DNA of 64,000 bases from Hypomesus transpacificus (GCF_021917145.1 NC_061068.1:10362975-10426974); one strand, 5' to 3'; counted from the stretch's first letter, positions 20,782-32,805 are shown. Made by a program: numbers and translations. Notes: generated from the letters alone by a model not told the origin.

Positions 20782-22535
20782 CATTGTCTTTCAATGTGAT
20801 TTATATAATTGTGTTAGTTTATAGTGTACTCTACCTACTTTCCATGAGCATGAGGTACATTTATTGATGTTGGTTAGTTAATTTGCACTTAAATTACAGT
20901 ATTGCTCAATCGCTAGTCAGTCCCTGTTTTCAGAGTCTGTAACAGCAAACAGTAATTTAGTATTCTAATTTGAACTGAAAATGCCTCGTGAGCATTGTCT
21001 TGTGATGATTTCGCGCAGGCGCAAGGAAGGGGGAACGGGAACTGAATTCTCCGGAACACCGGCAGACCCGCTTAGCTTGCTTTCTCTTCGTTTTGTCACA
21101 CACCCACACCAGGGCTGCCAACTTCTGAAAAAACCTTGGAGTGAGATTTGGTGGGGCAAACCCAAATTTAGCTGCGTAGGCTATTGCGTAGAAGCTATTT
21201 TAATCAGCGCATGATCAGACGTGAACATGATCAGACGTGCATAAGAAAGTGCCGTTTTGCTCCCTCTCTCTTTATCTAATACACGTGTACCCAGGTCGTT
21301 GCCATGGAGATATAGACTAACCGAAACTATCGTTTTGGTTCCTGCTAGTTAAGAAATGTCTTCGTAGCCTGTATGCAAGTAGGTGAATTAATCTATCAAA
21401 CTATCCAATTTCTTACATTTACATTTAGTCATTTAGCAGACGCTCTTATCCAGAGCGACTTACAGGGAGAAACACAAGAAAAAAACAACACATCGACAAA
21501 ACAGGCAGCAATCACCGATTAGGACACACCCTGTGATAAAATGGGTATGGCCAGAGGTACTGTAGACAAGATTGTGGAAGTGGGACGATTACAGTTCTAA
21601 GTTTGCGTGGGACAATGTGGGACATGTTACCAACACTAAAACATAACCTGAAACTATTATATAATGTTTATCTAACTTAATAAAAACATTTGTATTATGC
21701 TGTGTTCTTTAGTAAGCTACCTTCCAGAAAACACCATTACATTTAGCTACATTTATTCATTTAGCAGACGCTTTGATCCAAAGCGACTTCCAAGAGAGAG
21801 CTTTACAAAGTGCATAGGTCACTGATAATAACAACAAGATAGCCCCAAAGCATTGCGGGTAGCCAAAGCACACATTGTGAACAACCAAAAAATAAGTGCC
21901 AAAGGAAAAAACCATAAGAGCATGTAATTAGCAAGTTACAATGTAATAACATGTCTTTATTTTACATGTCATTTAAATTCAACATCACTGTGCCCAAAGG
22001 CAGCAGGCATCTTAAACCCAGATATGTCCAAGTCCAGTCTTTAGTAAAATAACATTTCTCATTTTTGTTGCCATTATGCCGGCTTGTAAAATTTTTATTT
22101 TTAAAAGGCAAAATAACGCATGTACGTTTTCTTAATATGTTAATTAAAAACCAACAGACTGATGAAAATACGGGACATTTTCTCAATATGCGACATGCGG
22201 GACAAGGGGTGAAAATGCTGTGGTAGGCTACAACGCAAAGCGAGACGGGTGGACACTCTAACATTTCTACAACTGTCAACAAAAACAGGCTACCGTAATT
22301 CAATTATTTAGGAGAGTGAGTCGGAAGTACAAAGTGTAAGCTACAGAATTGGAACAGAGCCTAAACTTTTTTTTAAAGGTAGGCGGTCTCAAAATGGGCT
22401 GGGCTGGGCTACGTAAAACTTGTCGCCTACAAGTCTTGCTAGATATTTGCTGTTGGCTATCTAGGATCTCAACATCTCTAACAAGATTGCGACTGAGCTG
22501 GCCGACCTGGCAAAACAACCTAGATAAACGGGACA
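20782..22535. other. Intergenic upstream of the TNFRSF-like gene
   Basis: Contains two SINE/LINE-type tail fragments on the minus strand (21413-21468 and 21743-21800, each with TTTAGCAGACGCT and AGCGACTT). No exon is recognised. Promoter elements for the TNFRSF-like gene could not be identified. Confidence 0.4.
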
Positions 22536-24999
22536 ATGAGTTTCATGTCACGTTTGAGTGTTTGTGTAAGTATGTAGGGCTTACCTGTGGTGTTTTTTTA
22601 TGATAGCTGCCACCATGACAAGAAATATGTATAGAAATGTTATGATAGCACAGGAGGCATGTGTTAAATTGAGTTGTCTCCTGAGCATGATCGCTATTAG
22701 AACATTCAATTTGACTACATACTAGGACTATCCGACCACAAACTGCAGCAGAAATGTGGTTAAAATTGAACAGTCTAATGTGTTTTGTACTTAGTTTTTC
22801 TATTTTGGTGTCTTTTTATAAGCAAATATTGGTTCTTTGTGGCACCTATAGCCTACTATATGATGGGGATCATACGACATAAATAATATCAGGCAGACAA
22901 CGTCTAGTTCTGACTCATTTCAGAGAAGCTGTTGCTGTTATCTCTGATTATTATTGTCTTGCCTGCCTAAAAGTGTTGGATGTTTTAGGCTACTTCATTG
23001 TCCTTAATTCACTTTAGTGCTCTTCACTTTTTAGTCAAGATTTTTCGACTTTTTAGTCAAGAGCACATCATGAACAAATAAATAAATAATATGGAAATAG
23101 GCTATGAAAATCAGCTGTCTTTTGACTAATCTCCCAACATTTGCCATCTTTCTTGTCCCCAACCCCACCCCACTCATTCTTTGCAGGTAATCGAACTGTC
23201 TCTGTGGTTGATTGCAGAATGTCAGTATACGTGCCCACCTTGTCCACCTTGTCCGGAAGGTAATAATTATTCAATATTATCAAACAAAATAATTGCAAAA
23301 TTACACAAATTCCACTGTTTAATAAATGAAATTGTTGATTGCTTCACTCTCCATACACTTTCAGGACATTTTGTCATTTCAAATTGTAGCAAGGCGGAAA
23401 GCGGAGAATGTTATGGAATAACCTATGATGTTTGCAGAGAGTGTCGAGGTATGTTTAATTCATATAAATAAATTGACATTACGAAATGTCTCCATACCTC
23501 AAATAGTGGGAATTTAGTAAAAAGTTCATTTTTGTATTGGACATACAACTGATTTGCATGTTTTGGTTTCATCATTTACAGGAGTGGGCCAGACTACCTT
23601 GGTTCCCTGCACAGCTTACTCAGATGCAGTGTGTGGCTGTGAAGTTGGATACATCTCTAACTCAACAGACATATGCCAGAAACAACTGGCAGTGACCGTA
23701 CCTCCTAATTTACCAGGTAACAATGCTAAGGGACACTTACAGTCGTGGCCAAAAGTATTGGCAGTCACATACATTTTGTGTTTGCAAAGTTTGCTGCTTG
23801 AAACCCACATTACACAGTTTTTGGGCCCTGGCATAAAATGAATGCTGAAATAATTTCAGTAAGTCATATCGTCAGCGGATGGGAAAGTGTGAACTAGTTC
23901 TTGTAGGGTGAAGTCATTATCATTCTGATTGGATTTTAAAAGCAGATTGGTTGCTGTAGAAAAGGGTACTATTTGCATATAATGATTGTTTTTGCCAATA
24001 ATAGCTTTTAAAACCTATGAAATGTGCATTATTGTATTTCAGTATTGTACAGAAACCTGTGAAAAAAATAATTCTGTGAAATAGTGAACCAGCAAACTTT
24101 GCTTAACACAAAATGTGTCAGTGCCAATACTTTTGGCCATGACTGTACATGAAAATGTGTTACAATTTGACACCAAGTCTGTGAAATGATAAAACTAGGA
24201 GAGTAAATGTTAAGGTTCCCTACCAGTATGTCGAGTAGACATTCCATACTTGTCCAAACTAGCTCTTGTTATACCAAATGCATTCACAGTCCTTGCATGA
24301 AGGTTTAATGTTTCAACAACGATGCATTTTGTTGTTGTTGTAATGTTTCCATCAATATCCTTTTTTCTAAGGTTCAACTCCATATAATTGGGAAAATGGA
24401 CAGGAGGATAATGTACCAACAGAAATGTAAGATTATACCTCAGATTATATAAACAATAACTTCAGGTTGAATGCTTGATAACATGTACACACATTCCCTT
24501 ACTCTTTGCTCCCCTCTTTCTAGAATTATCCTGCTTGTGATCCTTCCAGTCATCCTCCTAATTATGGGTGGTGTGTTGATTTGCTTGCATAGATGGATCT
24601 CTAGTCAAGGTAATAAATCCATTAAACTAGCCATTCAGTTGGCCTTATTTTTTAATCACATTCGGGCACCGTTTTATTCTGGTTCTGGACATAATAGCAC
24701 AGCAGTATTTGAATTAATTGATTACGTTCTCAGCTTCAGTCTGAGGACTGTTCAAAATAACTACCAGGAATTTCTATTATTCTACCATTTCAAGAATAGT
24801 ATATTTCAGTGTACCTAAATACAGTAATAAGCTTTAGGTGTGAATACATAGAATTGCACTTTTATGAAGAAAACTCTTAACACATTAAGTTACAACTGAA
24901 TGCTTAATACATGGCACACAAAACTTAAAGTAAGCATGTATGCTTTCACTTACAGAATTCTGCAAGAAGGTCCCACGATGGGGTGAACAGAATGTGTGA
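22536..24999 (+). CDS. TNF receptor superfamily-like single-pass membrane protein with minimal cytoplasmic tail
   Basis: Seven exons in agreeing phase: 22536-22565, 23187-23259, 23365-23448, 23582-23716, 24372-24426, 24524-24609, 24956-24999 (TGA). Total 507 nt, 168 residues. The start was chosen because MSFMSRLSVC joins VIELSLWLIA to form a signal-peptide-like N-terminus. Cys-rich repeats follow (CPPCPPCPEG, FVISNCSKAESGECYG, VPCTAYSDAVCGC), typical of TNFRSF cysteine-rich domains. A short stalk precedes one transmembrane helix at about residues 126-147 (IIILLVILPVILLIMGG). The tail is about 20 residues ending in WGEQNV, with no death domain or visible TRAF motif. It is probably a receptor or decoy of the TNFRSF; I cannot assign an orthologue. 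Confidence 0.75.
23740..24145. mobile_element. Tc1/mariner-type MITE, 406 bp, in TNFRSF-like intron 4
   Basis: Left end CAGTCGTGGCCAAAAGTATT, right end AATACTTTTGGCCATGACTG, with TA on both sides (23738-23739 and 24146-24147). No coding capacity. Confidence 0.8.
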
Positions 25000-26332
25000 A
25001 GTCACAGAAAATGTCTCAATCTGAAGAAAAGTGTTCAGAATTTAAGTTTATAGGACAGCCAATTAGACCATTTTATCTGCTGGTACCAACCCTTCGGGCA
25101 AAGATTTAACACCAATTAAAAATAACAGTTGCAAAGAGTCATATGGAATCAGGACCAAGATAAGGGGGTTTAACTCCCAAAATAGGTTTTGGTGGTAAAT
25201 TACTCTTTAAAGTATATAGAAAATATTATAAAGGTCTGAAGAAGTGTAGTATTTGAAGCTGTGATTTTTTTTATCGTTTACTGTATGACAATGTAGTATT
25301 AGTTTCAAACAATACAAAAGATTAATTTTGTTACTGGCAGCTTAGCTATAATTTAGATATTACATTTCATTACATGTTTTTTGTGTTACAGTTTTTTTTG
25401 TTGCACATTTTATGTTTAATGTGAACATGTTAGCTTAACTGTCTCTATTCAAAGGTATAATCCTATCTTTTTAAAGAGTGAAAACTAGCTTTAGGTCAGC
25501 ATTGTGCATTAAAGAATACAGAAAATGTTATTCATGTCTGTAAAAATTTAACAATAGAAAACTTGGAAAATGCACAGGCAACACAATGCTATGTTAAATG
25601 TAAAGAAACCAAAGGAATTAAAGAATGGTATTATTTTGTTAGCTAACTATAACTTAAGTTTGACATATCTACTTTTCATGTTGGTCTATTTTCAAATCTA
25701 TTTTTATGTAAGATTAGTTGGTACTGAAACTCAGTGTCAATCTTTTAATGTGACGTTCTCTCTTTAAATTTGTTGTTTTGTTGTGGAAAAAACATCACAC
25801 TGTTGTAATTATGAAGACGGTTAATGATTATGGATGTATATGATTGAAAATGAACTTCTTCATCACCTTTTTTACTTTTATATGCTATATTACTGAAAAC
25901 CAGATGCAAAGCTGTTGACTGATTAGTATTGCCACTAATATGTAGAAGATATTAAGCCCAAAGTGCAAATCTGGATAATTAAGGGCTGAATGCGAGAGAA
26001 TACTATGTGTATATTATTCTTCCATAGAAAACTACAAGGCCCAGCTATCATGAGGTATATTTATGGCCCTATGCCCAGAAACCTAGTGCAGCTTCAAGCC
26101 AGAGTGTAAGCCTAAAAGTGGGAGAATTTTCTATGCAAAAAAGCACCTGTAATCTGAGTCCCTTATGACGAGGGACCAGCTGGGTAAGAATGCATAATGC
26201 ATTCTCTGACCAACAAGTATTGTACCAATGGTAGAACATAAAATTATTGGGAAATAATAAGTCCGGAGAAAAATTCCAGTCTGATCCCGGGATATGCTCA
26301 CGTTTGTTGGAATCTCTGTCACTCTGAATTCT

Positions 26333-26338
26333 AATAAA
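26333..26338 (+). terminator. Candidate polyadenylation signal of the TNFRSF-like gene
   Basis: AATAAA followed by AT-rich sequence, about 1.33 kb after the stop codon at 24999. It implies a 3' UTR of roughly 1.35 kb with no other gene in it. Usage is not proven. Confidence 0.45.
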
Positions 26339-26549
26339 GACTTTGCATTAAACTTTGCTGAGTTCCAGTGCTGTTGTTATGTATTGGTTGAAAATGTAGA
26401 ATATTTTTCACAACAGTTTCAGGACATGTCCTTTTCAATGTCTTAAATATAACTATAAATCCATCTCTGTGTCTCGATCTCATGAACCGGGCACTTAATA
26501 AAGTTACAATTTGGCAGGTGTTTAGCTCAGGACCCAATGATATGCTGTC

Positions 26550-27206
26550 TCTCCAGCCACCCTCAAGCACTGTGCTGACCAGCTGTCTCCGGTGTTCACC
26601 AACATCTTCAACACCTCCATGGAGACGTGCCATGTGCCAGCCTGTCTCAAGTCCTCCATCATCATCCCTGTGCCCAAAAAGCCAAGGCCAACAGGACTTA
26701 ATGACTACAGACCAGTCACCCTGACCTCTGTGGTAATTAAGTCTTTTGAATGCCTGGTGCTGGCACACCTCAAAGCCATCATGGACCCTCTCCTGGACCC
26801 CCTGCAGTTTTCCTACAGAGCCAACAGGTCTGTAGACGACGTAGCTAACATGGCTCTCCACTTCACCCTCCAGCACCTGGACACCCCTGCATCCTACGCT
26901 AGGATCCTGTTTGTGGACTTCATCTCTGCCTTAATCCCTGCTCTGCTTCAGGACAAGCTCTCCCAGTTGAACGTGCCTGACTCCACCTGCAGGTGGATCT
27001 CAGACTTCCTGTCTGACAGGAAGCAGTGCGTTAAGCCGGGAACACACGTCTCTGACTCCCAGTCCATCAGCACCTGATCCTTGGGCTTGGTCCTTTCCCC
27101 TCTGCTCTTCTCCCTGTACACCAACAGCTGCACCTCCAGTCATCAGTCTGTCAAACTCCTGAAGTTTGCGGATGACACCACCCTCATTGGGCTCATCTCT
27201 GGTGGG
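26550..27206 (+). pseudogene. LINE reverse transcriptase fragment (5' part of an interrupted copy)
   Basis: The plus strand encodes [20 protein letters not shown], then [35 protein letters not shown] (motif A region), a stop at 27076-27078 where SPQG-type sequence is expected, then LLKFADDTTLIGLISGG with the catalytic FADD motif. The motif A region is shortened ([11 protein letters not shown]). Coding similarity stops abruptly at 27206. It is homologous to the minus-strand copy at 19170. Confidence 0.85.
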
Positions 27207-27533
27207 TGTTACGGCTCCCACTCCTGCCTGTAGGGTGTGTGTGTTTTGTTTGTGTGTTGTCTGTAGGTGTTCCTGTGACGGTGCTGATGATGACGTCGGA
27301 GTGCGCGCCCCGACGTCAAGATCCAGCCCTGAGGCGGCTGTGTCTATTCGGGCCTAATTAGACACTGTCGTCATCGATAAAGCGTGTTCTGGTTGGCGTA
27401 TGAGGGAGAGGGGCGAGTCGCGCTGAGCGGCTGTTTATTTATCCAGATGTGTAAGAGGAGAAGGTAGATAGTGTAGAGACCCATGGGTTTACTCCTCAAC
27501 ACGTAGATAACCGATGTTATGCACAGTAGTTTA
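27207..27533. other. Unidentified insert, left part
   Basis: Begins TGTTACGGCTCCCACTCCTG exactly where LINE coding sequence breaks off, and is itself interrupted at 27534 by a DNA transposon; 31854-32164 is the presumed right part. The TG start suggests a solo LTR, but I could not find the matching CA end or a target duplication. Confidence 0.35.
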
Positions 27534-27668
27534 CCCAGCTAACACATGACGTTGCGGCAACGTTGCCAGTAAGTGCTCAGTTGGTAACCCGCGACGTTAC
27601 CTTCTGGCAACGTCGTGGCAACGTCGTAGCAACGTTATAAAGGGAATGTTGCCAGTTGGTCCCATGGG

Positions 27669-28200
27669 CAACGTTGCCACGACGTCGTTCCTTGGTCGGC
27701 TGGTTACGTTATTTTTAGACCAGTGGGCAACGTTGCCGCGACGTCGTACCTTGGTCCGCTGGTTACGTTATTTTTAGACCAGTGGGCGACGTTGCCGCGA
27801 CGTCATACCTTGGTCCGCTGGTAACGTCATTTCTAGGTCCGTGGGCAACGTTGCCGCGACGTTGTACCTTGGTCGGCTGGTTACGTTATTTTTTGGTCCC
27901 ATGGACAACGTTGCCGCGACGTCGTACCTTGGTCGGCTGGTAACGTCATTTTTAGGTCCGTGGGCAACGTTGCCGCGACGTTGTACCTTGGTCGGCTGGT
28001 TACCTTATTTTTTGGTCCCATGGACAACGTTGCCGCGACGTTGTACCTTGGTCGGCTGGTTACGTTAATTTTGGTCCCGTGGACAACGTTGCCGCGACGT
28101 TGTACCTTGGTCGGCTGGTTACCTTATTTTTAGACCCGTGGACAATGTTTCCGCGACGTCGTCCCTTGGTCGGCTGGTTACCTTATTTTTGTCGCAGGAC
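27669..28200. repeat. Nine-copy 59-60-bp tandem array, palindromic core
   Basis: CAACGTTGCC (or a close variant) starts at 27669, 27728, 27787, 27846, 27906, 27965, 28025, 28084 and 28143, a period of 59-60 bp. The unit continues GCGACGT, CGTACCTTGGTCGGCTGG, TTACGTTATTTTTAG. The core in several units is the perfect 12-bp palindrome GGCAACGTTGCC. Confidence 0.9.
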
Positions 28201-30097
28201 AACGGATCTTGAGTGCAATATAGTGGTTTATATATATAAATGTAGACACTGCATGTAATTCATGTGCTGCTCAGCCCCAGCAGGTCATTGGTCATCAATG
28301 TTCTCATATGCAGACACATCGTAAATTAAAAAAGACAGAATGTGGAATATAATTTAGTCTTTCATTCTTTACTATAAACATGTACAAAAGCAATCAATGT
28401 GTGATGAGTAACATGATTAAGCAAAAATTATTTGTAGGCTATAGCACACCAAAGCTGTATGACATGCAAATTTGTGCTCCAATAGTTTTGTAATAGGCCT
28501 ACAAAATTGTTAAATGTGACCAAAAGGTAAGCGACTCTTAAGAGTTTCATTTTCAAAGACAAGTCATCACAGAATATTACAATTCTTCCTTAGCAAACCT
28601 GCCCCTCAGTCTGCCCCTGAGCAACAACTTTGCGCATGCCCATTTCAAGGCATAGCTGAAACTGGGCTTCCTAAACAGTTTTTGCCGGGGTCCTACCGTC
28701 TTTCACACAATGGATTTTACCTGGAAATAAGTTACTTCAAAGGTGAGTTTCTTTACAGACATAGTTTTAAATATATAAACATATTTTTAGAAATTGGATG
28801 GGGCATATAGGTTTGAAATTGAGTTGTTTATAGCGTTATATCAGATTCACATTGTTTACTAGTACGTTAGAATTTCGCTAGCTAGGTTAAACCCTCCAGA
28901 AAGTTGTTTTGAAATACTGAAAATGCATACATGTTATCAAAGTTTAGAGTCTCAAAAATCACCCTCAAAAGAATCAGTGAAAATAAATGTTCAGAACTGT
29001 TAGAAAACCTTGTCCCAAAATAGTTTATTTAGTTAGCTAGCCCTGAATTTTCAAAGACGCTAGCGCGTGGCTGATCACGTTCATAGTCGGTCATGGCATG
29101 CACAGCAATGGCGTCTGTAAAAGTATCATGTCACTAATTCTTCCAATTTGTACATGACATTTGTTTTTGGATACGTTTATTCGTTTTAACCTTTAGATGC
29201 GTGAGTTCTAAATATTTCAGACACTTTCACCAGAGTACGTGAGTTATTTTTCCAAAACGGAAGGTATGTAGCTTTAATTAGCTTCCGTTACCTAGCAACC
29301 TAAGATAATACTCGTACCAATGCTACTACTTGCTAGTGTTACTTGTTAGCCTACTAATTGTACATTTTGAAGCCATACTGTAGTGTTTATCATATAGTTT
29401 CTGCCCATCGGAAAATAGTTGGTTGGAATGTTCAGAATCACACATGTGCGATGCTACGCTGTGGGGCCCTGCTTTCGAACGATCACATATGTGCGATGCT
29501 TCTTCAATATCAATATACTAACAGGCTACTATGTACGTAAACTACATTCCACTTTCATTTCTGTACAGGTGATCCGACCACCATCACAAGTACTGTGTCC
29601 CTTGGAAATGATGGTAAAGTAATGAATGACCGTTTATAACAGTGACAATAATTGTATGAGCCATGGCAACCCTAAAGGCTATGCTTTGAAGCAAAAGTAT
29701 GACTTAAAACGTTTGCATCACCAGATGCCATACCTCTAGGTGTCAACTCTGGTCTGGTGGAGGAGAACCCATAGGGTGCCCCGGAAAACAGCTGGCAGCC
29801 AGGCAAGTGCAAATATAAGACACTCAAAAAAATACTCATACCATTGCCATTGTAAGGCATACCTAATTGTAAGGCATACTTAAGTTGTTCTGATCGTGGG
29901 GGAAACATATTTGTCAAAACAACAAATGTTGTCTTACTAATGCTTTGTATACCCCATTCAGCTGTACCTTCTTGGGCAAAGACCAATCAAGGTAACATTT
30001 GTTATGTACATCAATGTTACAGCTAATCTAGAAGAACCACAGTGTATGCCAATCATGCAAACTCTTGTAAACTTGTTTTACTTGTCTTTAATTACAG

Positions 30098-30481
30098 ACA
30101 CATTACAGGTTATGCTCCGGAAGATGGAGACATTGGAAGAGAACCAGCGAGAGGCTCTCCTGTTCAGGCGACCACATGGCAGACACACTGAAGAGGTGCC
30201 AGTGATGGACCTACAGGTGGCCCAAACACAGGCTGAACTTCAAGACCTTGAGGAGCGCCTTAAGGTGCTGGAGTTGCGAAAGAGAGCGGTAAGTGTTTGG
30301 AGATCCCACAAACTATGGCTTACACGCATTCAACGTTCACATTGGTGCTGACAATAAGTTCATGACTTCTAATTCCAGACACTGTGATGAAGTAGAAGAC
30401 GGGACTGGGAGAGAAAGCTGTGGAGCTCCGCATAGAGGAAACACTCAAACACACCTCGGCAGCCCATTCAAAACCAGCCAG
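30098..30481 (+). pseudogene. Transposon-borne gene remnant resembling DUF4806-type proteins
   Basis: Exon-like segment 30098-30288 (acceptor ttacag, donor gcg|gtaagt) encodes VMLRKMETLEENQREALLF and then QTQAELQDLEERLKVLELRK, resembling the start of the DUF4806 domain found in fish repeat-associated proteins. A second segment, 30379-30481 (ttccag to cag|gtgaat), reads TVMK, a stop, then GEKAVELRIEETLKHTSAAH. The stop and the phase mismatch indicate decay. The DUF4806 assignment is from memory and tentative. Confidence 0.45.
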
Positions 30482-30891
30482 GTGAATGAATCATGTTTGC
30501 AACTTCCATATCCAATCTTTCACATGGCTATGACACAAATCTAGAATCACATAATATTTTAATTGATGACGTATATTATTTTAGATGTGATTTTTTTTTA
30601 TGACTTGTATAGCCCCTTTTCACACGTGCGATTATGTTAATCGAACACTAACTTATTTTGTGCTTCCTTGTCAGGGCCAACAGACAGAACTCATAGCGGG
30701 GACTGGAAGAAGATTTTAATTAATTTTTTGCACTTTGTTTGTTTGGCACTTTTGTTTTGCAGTGTTTGTTTTGCAGTGTTTTTTTCTTTGCAGTGTTTGT
30801 TTTGCAGTGGCACTTTTTATCACGTATGTATATATTTTGGCCATTTTAGTTTTTTAATTGTAAATGTTACATGCATACTTTGTGCATTGTC

Positions 30892-31036
30892 ATTTTAGCA
30901 GATGCTCTTATTTACAGTAAGTACAGGGATATTCCCTGGAGGAAAGTAAGGTGAAGTGCCTTGCCCAAGGACACATCATTTGGCAACCTTCTGATTTAAT
31001 AGCCTGATTTCCCAACCGATCAGCCATCTGACTCCC
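30892..31036 (-). mobile_element. tRNA-derived SINE inside the 4.3-kb transposon
   Basis: Reverse-complement copy of the local SINE: TTTAGCAGATGCTCTTATTT, AAGTGCCTTGCCCAAGGACA, then GATCAGCCATCTGACTCCCC. The B-box part is partly deleted. It inserted after the host transposon. Confidence 0.7.
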
Positions 31037-31325
31037 CTTTAGTATAGGTAGACCACATATTTAGGATTCCTATATGGTGAATGTATATACCTTCCTGCCA
31101 AAGTAAATTCCTTGTCTGTGCAAACTTTCATGGCGATTAAAACACTTTATGATTCTGAAATGCTGCCTCGTTTATGATTTAGCTTGAGTCAGGCTACACA
31201 TCACACAAACATATTCCTCCTAACGTTGGCTATCTATTATACCAAAACAAGTAGCCTTCTGGGCAAATGAGGTCTGCATATGAAATATAGGTTACTTCAT
31301 AATTAAGTAAATTGTTGACGTTGCA

Positions 31326-31740
31326 GTTACGGACTAGCAACGTCACAAAATTACGTTGCTAGGAGGTCGCCGTTACGGACTGGCAACGTCACAAAACAAC
31401 GTTGCTAGGAGGTCGCGGTTACCGACTGGCAACGTCGGAAAATAACGTTGCCACGACGTCGCGGTTACGGATTGGCAACGTCCCAAAACAACGTTGCTAG
31501 GAGGTTGCGGTTACCGACTGGCAACGTCGGAAAATAACGTTGCCACGACGTCGCGGTTACGGACTGGCAACGTCAGAAAATTACGTTGCTAGGAGGTTGC
31601 GGTTACGGACTGGCAACGTCGGAAAATAACGTTGCCACGACGTTGCGGTTACGGACTGGCAACGTCGGAAAATTAACGTTGCCACGACGTCGCGGTTACG
31701 GACTGGCAACGTCACAAGATGACGTTGCGGCAACCTACTG
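31326..31740. repeat. Nine-copy 46-bp tandem array with split palindrome
   Basis: GTTAC(G/C)GAC starts at 31326, 31372, 31418, 31464, 31510, 31556, 31602, 31648 and 31695: spacing exactly 46 bp (47 once). Each unit holds GGCAACGT (GCAACGTC) and a facing ACGTTGC(C/T), the two halves of the left-array palindrome, separated by about 9 bp. Units alternate between CCACGACGTCGCG and TAGGAGGT(C/T)GCG endings. Confidence 0.9.
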
Positions 31741-31853
31741 GCGCCCCACAGATGCACGGTCCCGCAACGTCGCCAAAGACGTTGCGGCAACGTATGTTTG
31801 GTCATCGCGTGACGTTGCGACAACGTCAGGGCAACGTAAATGTGTTAGCTGGG

Positions 31854-32164
31854 TAGGAGCGGTTCCACCTGCACCTTTTGTAACTTAGAGTTCAGCGTAG
31901 TTAGGTTTGGAAATACTAGGTTAGTTAGTGGTTTTCCAACAGGGCCGTTTCGGTCCTTAGCGTAGTGCACTATTTTTTGTCTCATCGGGAATCGCTCATA
32001 GTCCCTTCTCCGTGTCTTTATGTACTGGTACGTCCCTTGTCTATTAGTCATTGTTATTTGTTCACTTGTTGCGGTTTGCCGATACCTTTTTGCAGCTGTA
32101 TTAATAATGGACATAACCCGTATGACCCCGCTCAGACTTGCACAACTCGAGGACCCTAAGGCAA
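31854..32164. other. Unidentified insert, right part
   Basis: Sequence between the right end of the 4.3-kb transposon and the resumption of LINE sequence at about 32165; the presumed continuation of 27207-27533. No coding sequence or recognised repeat. Confidence 0.3.
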
Positions 32165-32485
32165 GCGAAGAAGATTGTGGCCGACTTCTCCCACCCTGGA
32201 CATTCTTTGTTCCAGCTAGTCACTTGGTCCATCAGGACCAAAACCTGACATAACACTTTATCTATTATCCTCCACCACCTATTTGCACATGTCATTTTGC
32301 AGAATTTGCACTATGCTGCTATTTAATATCGATTTTATATTATATATTGTTTAGCTCTTTAGTATTATACTTTTTTTAAATTAAGATCTGTATATGTTTA
32401 TTGTATGCCTTCCTGCCACAGTAAATTCTGTGTGTGTGTAAACTTACATGGCAATTAAAACAAATTCTGATTCTGATTCTAAGGG
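32165..32485 (+). pseudogene. LINE 3' end (C-terminal codons, 3' UTR, GATTCT tail)
   Basis: AAGAAGATTGTGGCCGACTT and on encodes KKIVADFSHPGHSLFQL, a LINE C-terminal motif. An AT-rich 3' UTR follows, ending in ATTCTGATTCTGATTCTAAG, the short tandem tail of fish LINEs of this type. It is in the same orientation as 26550-27206 and is probably the same insertion, split by later events. Confidence 0.7.
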
Positions 32486-32805
32486 CATGTAGATGTGAAG
32501 CTGTTTGGACGAGTGATTCGAGAGAAATAAGTACATGTGTCGCATAGACCTATTATTAAGAAGACCAAGCATTTAACCTTCTTAAAGATGGCGTCCCATG
32601 AGTTAATATGGCAAGTGCTCAGTTGCTCGGTAAAGCCAAGCCCCCACCCCTCGCTCCCCGACTTGAGGCAAAGGCTCCGGTGGATGTTGGTGGTATTGCA
32701 TTTCCGATTAGGTACCCGACTCGTCCGGGCGATTTTATTCTATTGCATTAACATTTACATCCACCGCTCAAGACCGCCGGGTCTCAACACAAGCTCTTCT
32801 CCTGT

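Larger units (their letters stand above)
27534..31853. mobile_element. 4.32-kb DNA transposon with terminal repeat arrays
   Basis: Terminal inverted repeats CCCAGCTAACACAT at the left and ATGTGTTAGCTGGG at the right. Inside the left end lie nine tandem 59-60-bp repeats (27669-28200). Inside the right end lie nine 46-bp repeats (31326-31740). The interior (28200-31320) includes a decayed multi-exon gene (see 30098-30481) and a SINE (30892-31036). No transposase catalytic motif was recognised, so the superfamily is unassigned. The target duplication is unclear: TTTA at the left, TAGG at the right. Confidence 0.75.

Noticed and set aside
22300..22536. Minus-strand open frame overlapping the TNFRSF-like first exon
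   Set aside because: No family similarity; the plus-strand signal peptide exon explains the conserved splice donor.
27841..28068. Open frames across the 59-60-bp and 46-bp arrays (also 31586-31888 and 31581-31823)
   Set aside because: Repeat-driven translations with no independent coding evidence.
31326..31740. Evenly spaced 46-bp repeats resembling a CRISPR array
   Set aside because: Repeats are contiguous without unique spacers and lie inside a eukaryotic DNA transposon.
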